Below are positions 57,301-64,000 of a stretch of 64,000 nucleotides of DNA, one piece after another (position 1 is the stretch's first letter; each line of letters begins with the position of its first letter). Below the pieces are notes generated by a model. The model searched no databases and was not told the origin of the DNA. It was given only the letters and a program-made list of their open reading frames with translations. Source of the DNA: Weizmannia acidilactici (lineage in GTDB: Bacteria; Bacillota; Bacilli; Bacillales; Bacillaceae_C); assembly GCF_008974185.1 (NCBI RefSeq), contig NZ_BKZP01000010.1, forward strand, positions 35,420 through 99,419. The letters run 5' to 3'. The translations under genes and the position numbers were made by a program.

Positions 57301-58361
57301 GGGTATTTTACGCAAAAAATAGGCATGTATATTTCAATCCACGCCCCCAAGTAGGGAGCGACATGAACATTGAACAATTAAGGAATGCTTGGATTATTTC
57401 AATCCACGCCCCCAAGTAGGGAGCGACATTCTAAACTAGAAGCCGACTATTTTATCATGCTGATTTCAATCCACGCCCCCAAGTAGGGAGCGACGCTGAA
57501 AAGGCACTCCTAGGAAGCTTTATGAAAATTTCAATCCACGCCCCCAAGTAGGGAGCGACTTACGGAGGTTGATGAAGTATTAAAAACAAGGGTAGATTTC
57601 AATCCACGCCCCCAAGTAGGGAGCGACTCGGCAGCTGTATGAGCTATCTTTAAGCGAATTGATTTCAATCCACGCCCCCAAGTAGGGAGCGACGGATGGT
57701 GTGACGTACAAAACAGCCAAAGAAAAAATTTCAATCCACGCCCCCAAGTAGGGAGCGACACGAAAATGGCCATGAACACAAGAAATTTAAGCACATGATT
57801 TCAATCCACGCCCCCAAGTAGGGAGCGACCCACGCTGTCGAATACACTGCTGAAAGATACAGCGATTTCAATCCACGCCCCCAAGTAGGGAGCGACAGCG
57901 CTTTGTAATGAAAAAGGCTATTGCTGGGCGGATTTCAATCCACGCCCCCAAGTAGGGAGCGACATGGATTGACCATGGATGAAAGAATCGAAAATCATAT
58001 TTCAATCCACGCCCCCAAGTAGGGAGCGACAACTAACAGTTTGACAAATCGTATTAGTGATGCAATTTCAATCCACGCCCCCAAGTAGGGAGCGACGTAT
58101 CGCAGAAAAAACACATCGCTTTTAAAGGCATTTCAATCCACGCCCCCAAGTAGGGAGCGACGTTTGGCGGCGGTGTTGGAAATCAAATTTTAGATGATTT
58201 CAATCCACGCCCCCAAGTAGGGAGCGACAACTTGTAGCTGGTCAGGGCTGCGAGCACTAATTTATTTCAATCCACGCCCCCAAGTAGGGAGCGACGAAGT
58301 ATTGAAAATGGCTAATATTATTCTAAACGATTTCAATCCACGCCCCCAAGTAGGGAGCGAC
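54354..58361 (-). CRISPR. Type I-C CRISPR array, 60 canonical repeats plus one degenerate repeat
   Basis: Sixty 32-base repeats (first 54420-54451, last 58330-58361) that look identical throughout. On the transcribed minus strand they start GTCGCTCCC and end GTGGATTGAAAT, the class found with type I-C systems. Spacers are 33-38 bases, mostly 34. A sixty-first, decayed repeat (about 21 of 32 positions matching) lies at 54354-54385 with a normal 34-base spacer after it, marking the old, leader-distal end. Three spacers occur twice: at 55775 and 57231, at 55841 and 57297, and at 56303 and 56900. The leader and cas2 lie at the high-coordinate end. Confidence 0.98.
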
Positions 58362-58530
58362 GGCGAATTTTAGACAAAATAACCAAAATTATTGCTTTAA
58401 ATCAGTTAAAATTCACTATTCCCTTTGCAAAAGCAAAGAACGTTATCCTGATTTAACCATAATCTTGAAATTATTGGTTAATAAATTGGTGCGAAGCTGC
58501 TCGGTAATAAATGTGCGCTATACCTTCGCA
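58362..58530 (-). promoter_or_regulatory. CRISPR leader
   Basis: The 169 AT-rich bases between the cas2 stop and the first repeat form the leader, read on the minus strand. It contains the inverted repeat GTGCGAAG/CTTCGCAC (58531-58524 with 58496-58489), with GCGCACA inside the loop. I recall similar blocks in other type I-C leaders. It should carry the array promoter and the site where new spacers are integrated. Confidence 0.75.
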
Positions 58531-58821
58531 CTAGAATATCAAGGGGCCCTCTAAATCCAAAGATGGTTTTGCACCAACGTGGGATACTTTATTTTTGTAG
58601 TTGTTACCCAGCTGATAAAACCTTAGACTATCTTCTTTAGGATCAATGATATTTGCTAGTTCGATCTTTAAAGAAGCAAATTGCGTTGCGTCCACAAAAC
58701 ATTCAAACACTGAATTTTGCACACGTTGCCCATAATTTTGGCAAATCTTCGCTACTTTTCTTAATCTTTTTTGTCCTGCACCCGTCAAAGTACTAACATC
58801 ATAAGTGATCACAACAAGCAA
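58531..58821 (-). CDS. cas2: CRISPR-associated Cas2
   Basis: Small (96-residue) ferredoxin-fold protein that bridges Cas1 dimers in the spacer-integration complex. From a TTG at 58821 it reads LLVVITYDVSTLTGAGQKRL as its conserved first strand, then CQNYGQRVQNSVFECFVD near residue 25 and RFYQLGNNYKNKVSHVGAKP near residue 68, standard for type I-C Cas2. The TTG follows GTAGGTG at good spacing; a longer frame to 58923 overlaps cas1 and is not believed. It is 11 bases downstream of cas1. Confidence 0.95.
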   Translation of the reverse strand: MLVVITYDVSTLTGAGQKRLRKVAKICQNYGQRVQNSVFECFVDATQFASLKIELANIIDPKEDSLRFYQLGNNYKNKVSHVGAKPSLDLEGPLIF

Positions 58822-58832
58822 TACAATTTCAC

Positions 58833-59864
58833 CTACTTCCACAGAAAAGGCGGATACTCGTCCAAATCCCCTCTTAAATAGCGTGCCAACAATAGCGCTT
58901 GCGCATGGGGTACCAATCCCCATGAAATCTTCTCTCCTAGAAATGGATGAGTAATCTTTTCCTGTTTTTTATTTTGCCAGGCTTTCAGAAATTTTGTCCG
59001 TGCTTCGTTTGTCATAATAACTGTCCCATTTTCTTTTTTTATAAAATCATCTTTGTTGAGCACCTTCATATTAATCATGGAAAGAACAAAACGATCCGCA
59101 TACACTCCTCTCAATTCTTCCATTAAATCTAAAGCCAGGGATATCCGTCCCGGCCGGTCACGGTGCATAAATCCCACGTACGCATCAAGACCGACACCTT
59201 CCAGAGCAGATGCCACATCATTCGCAAGCAAAGTATAAGCAAAAGACAACATGGCATTCACATTATCCAGTGGAGGCCGTCGTGAACGGGAATGAAAGAA
59301 AAAATCTTCTTTTTGCTGCAAAATCATCTGATTAAATAATTTATTGTAATTGATTGCCGCTTGGCCTTCCAATCCCCTTAACTCTTCTAAACTCTCACAC
59401 ACTCTAACTTGTTTAATTATTGATGATAGGTATTGAGATACTTCTTTAAATTGGGCTACATCAATACGCAAAGGATAATCCCTCGTCATTCTTTCGAGCA
59501 TCCACTTGTGGTTATATACTTTTCCGACTATAAAATTACGGGCAATTCGAACAGAAGCTTTTTCATCATCAGACAGCCGATATTGTTTTTTTCTTAAAAC
59601 AACATTACCTCTGCTTTTGCCGATTACTCTTGCCAAAAAGCGTCCATTCATCGTAAAAAATATTAAGGAAATATTCCTTTCCGCACAGTAGCCCATCAAA
59701 GCAGGGCTTGCACCAGTATAACCAAAAGCAGCGACTGCTTCAAGATTATGCAAGGGTAGCCTCCCCAATTGTTCCTTATCTTTCGAAAGTACAATATTAT
59801 CACCGTCCAAAGACAGATAAACATCTGGCTGCGTAATAAATAATGTATTCAAAAGTTTTTTCAT
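58833..59864 (-). CDS. cas1: CRISPR-associated Cas1 (type I-C)
   Basis: The integrase of spacer acquisition, 343 residues. Metal-binding residues are visible: E166 in RGLEGQAAINYNKLF, H234 in DAYVGFMHRDRPGR and D246/E249 in LALDLMEELRG. The N-terminal beta domain (about 1-90) and helical C-domain are complete. Its ATG overlaps the cas4 stop (ATGA), so cas4 and cas1 are coupled. Confidence 0.97.
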   Translation of the reverse strand: MKKLLNTLFITQPDVYLSLDGDNIVLSKDKEQLGRLPLHNLEAVAAFGYTGASPALMGYCAERNISLIFFTMNGRFLARVIGKSRGNVVLRKKQYRLSDDEKASVRIARNFIVGKVYNHKWMLERMTRDYPLRIDVAQFKEVSQYLSSIIKQVRVCESLEELRGLEGQAAINYNKLFNQMILQQKEDFFFHSRSRRPPLDNVNAMLSFAYTLLANDVASALEGVGLDAYVGFMHRDRPGRISLALDLMEELRGVYADRFVLSMINMKVLNKDDFIKKENGTVIMTNEARTKFLKAWQNKKQEKITHPFLGEKISWGLVPHAQALLLARYLRGDLDEYPPFLWK

Positions 59865-60517
59865 TCAAATATCTTCCCTTCTATATAACTTTTTACAGAT
59901 CGTTTGCGCATGATATTCGGCAAACATAAATTTTGAAGGGAACATTGATTGCAGAAAGAGCCTGTTTTTACTTTTGGTGTATGTCGGCGCTGATAATAAT
60001 CCTGCATTTCAGCTGCTATTTTTCTCACCTTATTTTTTTCTTTCTCGGAAATCGGCACCTTAATCCGATGCTTGATTTCATTGTAAAATATATAGCCTTT
60101 GTCGATTTCGCATACCAGCATTTCTTCCAGGCACATCGCCTGTGCAGCCAGTTGCAAAATATCGGAATCGTTCTTTTTTGGTTTGCCGCGCTTATATTCC
60201 ACCGGATAAGGAATGTACTTGCCTTCATTTCCAAAGATTTCTACACCATTATCATTTTTTACAAACTCGACGACATCACATATTCCAGTGAATTTTAATT
60301 CATTTGACTTAATCGACATGGCACGGACAATCAGTTTATCCCCGCGTTTTTCCCGGATAAAGGGGCTATCCGTTTTACGATGGATATTTTGCCCCTCAAC
60401 TGTCCTAACATTTTCCTCCCAGGATTGTTCAATGTGAATGAGCGCCCACTGCCGTTTACAAAACTGAAAATGCTGGATGCCCGACAACATAAGGTAATTG
60501 TCTTCTTCAAATTCCAT
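59861..60517 (-). CDS. cas4: CRISPR-associated Cas4
   Basis: A 218-residue RecB-like nuclease with an iron-sulfur cluster that trims and orients pre-spacers by PAM. The four cluster cysteines are C20 (FQFCKRQW) and C189, C192 and C198 (FCNQCSLQNLC). Nuclease residues lie in GICDVVEF near residue 78 and YPVEYKRGKPKK near residue 105, with QLAAQAMCLEE following as motif QxxxY-like. It overlaps the end of cas7 by 11 bases. Confidence 0.95.
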   Translation of the reverse strand: MEFEEDNYLMLSGIQHFQFCKRQWALIHIEQSWEENVRTVEGQNIHRKTDSPFIREKRGDKLIVRAMSIKSNELKFTGICDVVEFVKNDNGVEIFGNEGKYIPYPVEYKRGKPKKNDSDILQLAAQAMCLEEMLVCEIDKGYIFYNEIKHRIKVPISEKEKNKVRKIAAEMQDYYQRRHTPKVKTGSFCNQCSLQNLCLPNIMRKRSVKSYIEGKIFE

Positions 60518-61367
60518 CGATTACTTCAACCTTTAAACCTTCTAATTCGTTTAAAGTAATCGAGTAATCATTGATAGACTTAGGATTATCGGCAATCGGT
60601 GTGACTTCTAACAATCGATGCACTTTTGCGGATGAATACTGGCCGAGCTTTGAATTATGTTCCCACCAGTAAACTTTGTGGACTTCCATGCTTCCCTCCG
60701 GACGTGCCGAAGAAGCGTCGTTTTCAAATAAGGTTACTAATGCTTGTTTAATTTTTTCTGCATCTTCACTTGTAAAGCCTGTTTTTTCCGCTAACTGGGT
60801 GTTAATACTGCCGTAAAATACATACACGCCAAAGTCTACGCGGTGTTTCATCCCCATCGTGTCGGATCCCCTGTCTTTACCAGGTTCCGAATTCACGCTT
60901 TTTGTGATTTGCATACTCGTAATATCGATCGGTGACACACTTGTGGCAGTATGGATCGAAACAGGTCCCCTTATTCCGACAGATACACCCTTATTTCCTG
61001 AACCTTTAAATGCAAAAACCTGGCCAAAACTGCGGACATCGATCCATTCTTTACATGCAATTGCGGCAAAAGCTTCACTGGATCCATCTTTAGATTTTAA
61101 AATATTATTTAGTTCCGGGTTGGCTTCTGCTCTTTCTCTTAAACTGTTATAAGCATCTGTTTTTCTATCATTAGATTGGACAAAAATTGCTTCACCCATA
61201 TCCTGGAGACGATTTCGTATTTTGCGTTTCAGAGCAACATCGGAAATTTCTCCATAACCATCATAGTTTTGGCGCGGGCGATTCCCATTTAACGGATCAC
61301 CATTTGGATTTGCTTTTGTAATGGACAAAACGACTGCAAAATCAATTTTATGATCTAACGTTGGCAT
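60507..61367 (-). CDS. cas7: Cascade backbone subunit Cas7 (Csd2)
   Basis: The 286-residue Cas7 of type I-C that polymerises along the crRNA. Typical features: FAVVLSITKANPNGDPLNGN near residue 9, ISDVALKRKIRNRLQD near residue 37, GSGNKGVSVGIRGPVSI near residue 128 and KHRVDFGVYVFYGSIN near residue 185. The start is the ATG at 61367 (MPTLDHKID) behind GAGGGGG; an in-frame TTG at 61385 would remove the ribosome site. Confidence 0.96.
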   Translation of the reverse strand: MPTLDHKIDFAVVLSITKANPNGDPLNGNRPRQNYDGYGEISDVALKRKIRNRLQDMGEAIFVQSNDRKTDAYNSLRERAEANPELNNILKSKDGSSEAFAAIACKEWIDVRSFGQVFAFKGSGNKGVSVGIRGPVSIHTATSVSPIDITSMQITKSVNSEPGKDRGSDTMGMKHRVDFGVYVFYGSINTQLAEKTGFTSEDAEKIKQALVTLFENDASSARPEGSMEVHKVYWWEHNSKLGQYSSAKVHRLLEVTPIADNPKSINDYSITLNELEGLKVEVIDGI

Positions 61368-61385
61368 TTTTATATTCCCCCTCAA

Positions 61386-61769
61386 TTAATTTTGTTCTTC
61401 AGCTGATTCAGAAGCATCGTTTCCTTTTTTCTGATACAAATCATAGCGCTGACTGTAAAAACCCAGCAAATACTTGCCAGATAAAGGCCTATCATTAAAA
61501 TCCTCGAATTTAAGTTTGGATGCCACTTCATCGATTAATCTCGAATAATATATTCCTCTTTTTCCAAGCCTGACTTGATAAGGCTGCAAACTTGCCTGAA
61601 TCGTGTTCCAGGTACGTTCCGGATGCTGTGCAAAAGCGTTCATATAGCGGATGGCATTGGTCGCACGGTTTTCACTGGAATCAAGAGCATTTCTTTCCAG
61701 TACATCGGCAATCGCAAGCAATCTTCCAAATAAATAGTCCCGATTATTATTTTCTTTATCTAGTGCCAA
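61386..61769 (-). CDS. cas11: Predicted Cas11 from an internal start within cas8c
   Basis: Inside cas8c, GAGGAGGGATATAAT precedes an in-frame TTG at 61769, a ribosome binding site stronger than many gene starts here and spaced eight bases. Translation from it gives a 127-residue helical protein ([20 protein letters not shown] and on) identical to the C-terminus of Cas8c. In characterised type I-C systems the small subunit Cas11 is made exactly this way, at about 120-130 residues. No separate cas11 gene is present. The start is inferred from sequence. Confidence 0.75.
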   Translation of the reverse strand: MALDKENNNRDYLFGRLLAIADVLERNALDSSENRATNAIRYMNAFAQHPERTWNTIQASLQPYQVRLGKRGIYYSRLIDEVASKLKFEDFNDRPLSGKYLLGFYSQRYDLYQKKGNDASESAEEQN

Positions 61770-63275
61770 ATTATATCCCTCCTCTTTATTAATTAAAGCG
61801 CATGCAATACTTAATGTTTTTTCCCAATCCCATTTTTCCATTGCAACCGGGTTGGAAGCACGGTGAAATGCACTTCTGACGATATCAGTTGGAATTTTCC
61901 TTCCTTCAACAATGCACGGGAGCATCCTTTCCATTAAACCCTTTACGATTTTGTCGCTTGCATTTGGGCCGTATGCAGCAAATGCAATGTCTTTCGTTGC
62001 AGGCGCACCGAAAAATGAAATTGGTTGATTGTTTTCATTCTTTCGATAGCGATGAAACCATACGCAAGTTGTATGCCATTTAACCAGATTTTCAAAATAG
62101 ATTTCCTTGTCTAAATTCCGATAATAAAGAACGGCTAATCTGCCGGTTGTTGCCGAGTCTAAAACCAAAATATTAATATTGGATTCAGTTAAAAGGTTAT
62201 TTTTATAACCGTCCAGTGCTTTTGAAAACTCTCTGGCAAATTCCTGATTTGTAAAACTAACCTTCTTTTCTTCTCCAAGCGCAAAAGGATCCAGGCTGGT
62301 TATATCATACGAATCTTCTGTAAATGACGGCACTTCATTCCCGCCGTTTTCCCAGACCAGAAAAACTCTATTATCAATAATTTTACCTTGCCTGTTAATC
62401 AGCCACTTTAGCGCATTGTGTGCTTTTTGCGAGGCTTCGTAACTAATGCTCGCTGCTTGCCTGCTTTCTGTAAATCTTCCTCTATACGTAAAACCGCTCG
62501 AATCATTGGCAGAAATCAGCTTTGCTTTATCCCCTGAATTCCTTATTTTATTGGCATGCCTTTCAGTAATCGGCAATAATTCACCCGTGACATAACAAAG
62601 ATCCTGATCTTTTAAATAGCGGTTATAATATTTTATAAATGAATCGTACATCTCAGGGTCTTTCCAAATTTTTGTTAAAATTTTTTCCGGCGAATAAACT
62701 GTAAATCTTACGAAAGCACTGTCTATACTACCAGTAACAGTAGAATATAAAGGGGGCTTATTCCCGTATTTGCTGTCCCACTTTTCAATTAAAAGCCCTT
62801 TTTCATCCAAAAACAAAATTCCAGCTTCAACAAGATCATGAATTAACCGTTTCTTTTTCAAATAAATATAAATACTTTTTAATTTCGCGTTTCCATACTC
62901 CGAATTCGCCCATTCGCCCAGTTGGTAAATATAATAAGAAAAAGACTCTTCCTTCTTGATTTTCCCCCCATATGCAACAAAGTCTCCAGCAACATAACTG
63001 AGTTTATCATGCAACGGGTAAGGGGCTATTTTTGTACCCGAACGGCTGGATGATTCTTCGGTACATGGAATTAATGTAATGGCATCGTTTTTATCAATCA
63101 CCCGGGCTGAGTGGAAGTCGCCAGTTTCAGTCACTTCCACTTCTATATGGGCGGTTTGCGTAGTATGGGAGATTGGAAGTAATGTAAATTCCTGACCGTT
63201 TCTTTTCTTTTCAATTTTCCCCACTTGATCCACATTCGCTTGATACGTATCATATAAATTCAATAACCAACTCAT
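61386..63275 (-). CDS. cas8c: Cascade large subunit Cas8c (Csd1)
   Basis: A 629-residue large subunit of the type I-C effector, involved in PAM recognition and Cas3 recruitment. It starts [19 protein letters not shown], contains [20 protein letters not shown] near residue 236 and LNWLVNRQG-like sequence (here [20 protein letters not shown]) near residue 290, and ends in a helical region shared with Cas11. The ATG overlaps the cas5 stop (ATGA) and is preceded by GGAGGGGGGG. cas7 begins 18 bases after its stop. Confidence 0.96.
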   Translation of the reverse strand: MSWLLNLYDTYQANVDQVGKIEKKRNGQEFTLLPISHTTQTAHIEVEVTETGDFHSARVIDKNDAITLIPCTEESSSRSGTKIAPYPLHDKLSYVAGDFVAYGGKIKKEESFSYYIYQLGEWANSEYGNAKLKSIYIYLKKKRLIHDLVEAGILFLDEKGLLIEKWDSKYGNKPPLYSTVTGSIDSAFVRFTVYSPEKILTKIWKDPEMYDSFIKYYNRYLKDQDLCYVTGELLPITERHANKIRNSGDKAKLISANDSSGFTYRGRFTESRQAASISYEASQKAHNALKWLINRQGKIIDNRVFLVWENGGNEVPSFTEDSYDITSLDPFALGEEKKVSFTNQEFAREFSKALDGYKNNLLTESNINILVLDSATTGRLAVLYYRNLDKEIYFENLVKWHTTCVWFHRYRKNENNQPISFFGAPATKDIAFAAYGPNASDKIVKGLMERMLPCIVEGRKIPTDIVRSAFHRASNPVAMEKWDWEKTLSIACALINKEEGYNLALDKENNNRDYLFGRLLAIADVLERNALDSSENRATNAIRYMNAFAQHPERTWNTIQASLQPYQVRLGKRGIYYSRLIDEVASKLKFEDFNDRPLSGKYLLGFYSQRYDLYQKKGNDASESAEEQN

Positions 63276-63994
63276 CTGCTCCCCCCCTCCTTCTCTAATT
63301 GTTCAAGAAGTTTATCTGCAGGCTCAACGTTGTTTTCATTAAAAATCTTCATGTCCATTTCAGAAATTTTTCGCACAAGCTTACATTCGTCAGGGCGAAT
63401 GAAATGGATGACACCATTTTTCATGACCGGGTTCCATAACCGGACTTCCATTTCTTTACTGCCAGTTTCATCCGGATAATTGATGCCGTGTACCATCGTC
63501 CCTAAATACACTTCATCAACATGATCGTAATAGCCCCCACCTTCTCCGAATACGCAAGGTTCCACATAAGCCTGGCATTCACGGGCACCTAAAAAGATAT
63601 CCCTCCTGCCGCCGGCTTTTAGGGAACGCTTAAGAATATTATGATGCTTGTTCTCGTCGCGGTCGAACGCCAAATCCGGCCTGTGGGGGTTAAAGATGAA
63701 ATGTGCACGTACCTGATAACGAACATCTCTTAAGTAAGTATAATTCGCCAGCGTATTCCCCCCGCCGTATTCGATCGGCCGGACGCCTTTCGACTCCATC
63801 CGAATCGGATTCATGACACGCAAGTCATCGACAATCATAAGCAATGTGGGTTTCCAGTAAATAGACTCGACTATTCCCTTTAATGCCTGGTATGTAGGTA
63901 CCTGATAGCTGAGCTTTTCCCCACCCATTTTTGTCAGTGGATCGGTGAACAGCGCATATTTCCCATACACTTCAAACTCAATGGAATTTCTCAT
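63272..63994 (-). CDS. cas5c: Cas5c, crRNA-processing Cascade subunit
   Basis: A 240-residue Cas5 of type I-C (Cas5d-like) that, lacking Cas6, cuts the pre-crRNA and stays on the 5' handle. It starts [20 protein letters not shown], followed by the glycine-containing [20 protein letters not shown] near residue 30; [20 protein letters not shown] near residue 105 and [20 protein letters not shown] near residue 127 are family motifs holding the likely catalytic residues. Its start is six bases from the window edge. By standard gene order cas3 should lie just upstream. Confidence 0.96.
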   Translation of the reverse strand: MRNSIEFEVYGKYALFTDPLTKMGGEKLSYQVPTYQALKGIVESIYWKPTLLMIVDDLRVMNPIRMESKGVRPIEYGGGNTLANYTYLRDVRYQVRAHFIFNPHRPDLAFDRDENKHHNILKRSLKAGGRRDIFLGARECQAYVEPCVFGEGGGYYDHVDEVYLGTMVHGINYPDETGSKEMEVRLWNPVMKNGVIHFIRPDECKLVRKISEMDMKIFNENNVEPADKLLEQLEKEGGSR

Positions 63995-64000
63995 TTTCCC

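Noticed and set aside
54423..57794. Many reading frames across the array encoding repeated FNPRPQVGSD, VAPYLGAWIEI or LPTWGRGLK peptides
   Set aside because: They are translations of the CRISPR repeat in different frames, not a repeat protein.
54420..58361. Self-targeting spacers against genes in this window
   Set aside because: By eye I found no spacer matching non-array sequence here; a full search could not be run.

Overview
The window reads as a chromosomal segment of a low-to-mid GC Firmicute of the Bacillaceae. Strong AGGAGG-type ribosome binding sites, frequent TTG/GTG starts, a near-ideal CcpA cre site, a Rex box, a LevR/sigma-54 mannose-PTS operon and a SinI-like peptide all fit a Bacillus-like host. 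A sugar-fermenting, lactate-forming species such as Heyndrickxia (Bacillus) coagulans is my best guess, by inference only. No rRNA or tRNA genes were recognised.

Layout. 1-2.7 kb: pantothenate symporter panF (cut by the left edge), its small partner YhdT and an AbrB-family membrane protein. 2.9-5.3 kb: gtaB and the bifunctional NAD(P)HX repair enzyme. 5.4-6.8 kb: a DUF4064 membrane protein and an arginase-family enzyme. 6.9-10.2 kb: hom-thrC-thrB. 10.3-13.3 kb: a TPP-riboswitch-controlled thiamine-precursor ABC transporter with an MTH1187-type thiamine-binding protein. 13.3-15.6 kb: RraA-like aldolase and an amidase. 15.7-16.2 kb: a decayed stress-protein gene. 16.2-19.7 kb: the methylcitrate genes prpC-prpD-prpB behind a cre site. 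20.0-28.1 kb: DUF956 protein, mannose-family PTS (IID, IIC, IIAB and an extra IIB), a sigma-54 promoter, an ORF-less group IIC intron and the activator LevR. 28.3-31.0 kb: a large TPR/dynamin-like GTPase. 31.4-34.4 kb: 6-phosphogluconolactonase, a second MTH1187-type protein and a coiled-coil/3D-domain wall protein. 34.4-36.1 kb: a dead IS1182-type element. 36.3-37.6 kb: ldh with a Rex operator. 37.8-38.1 kb: a SinI-like micropeptide directly behind a cyclic-di-GMP-I riboswitch. 38.3-40.0 kb: a secreted cadherin-like protein interrupted by an amber codon. 40.1-49.7 kb: 2-hydroxyacid dehydrogenase, TagF-glycosyltransferase fusion, ssuABC, acyl-CoA ligase and acyltransferase. 50-53.3 kb: ppc and a small coiled-coil membrane protein. 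53.3-54.3 kb: gene decay. 54.35-64 kb: a type I-C CRISPR-Cas locus with a 60-unit array; cas3 must lie just beyond the right edge.

How it works together. The central-metabolism genes (ldh/Rex, ppc, PTS/LevR, prp/cre, pgl) suit a fermentative sugar user controlled by redox and carbon catabolite signals. Two RNA switches were found (TPP and c-di-GMP). The c-di-GMP switch ends at the ribosome binding site of a SinI-type antirepressor gene, which would tie a second messenger to the biofilm switch. This is the most interesting regulatory idea in the window. The CRISPR locus is complete apart from cas3. It has a well-placed internal start for Cas11 inside cas8c, exact spacer duplications within the array, a leader with an inverted repeat, and a decayed terminal repeat.
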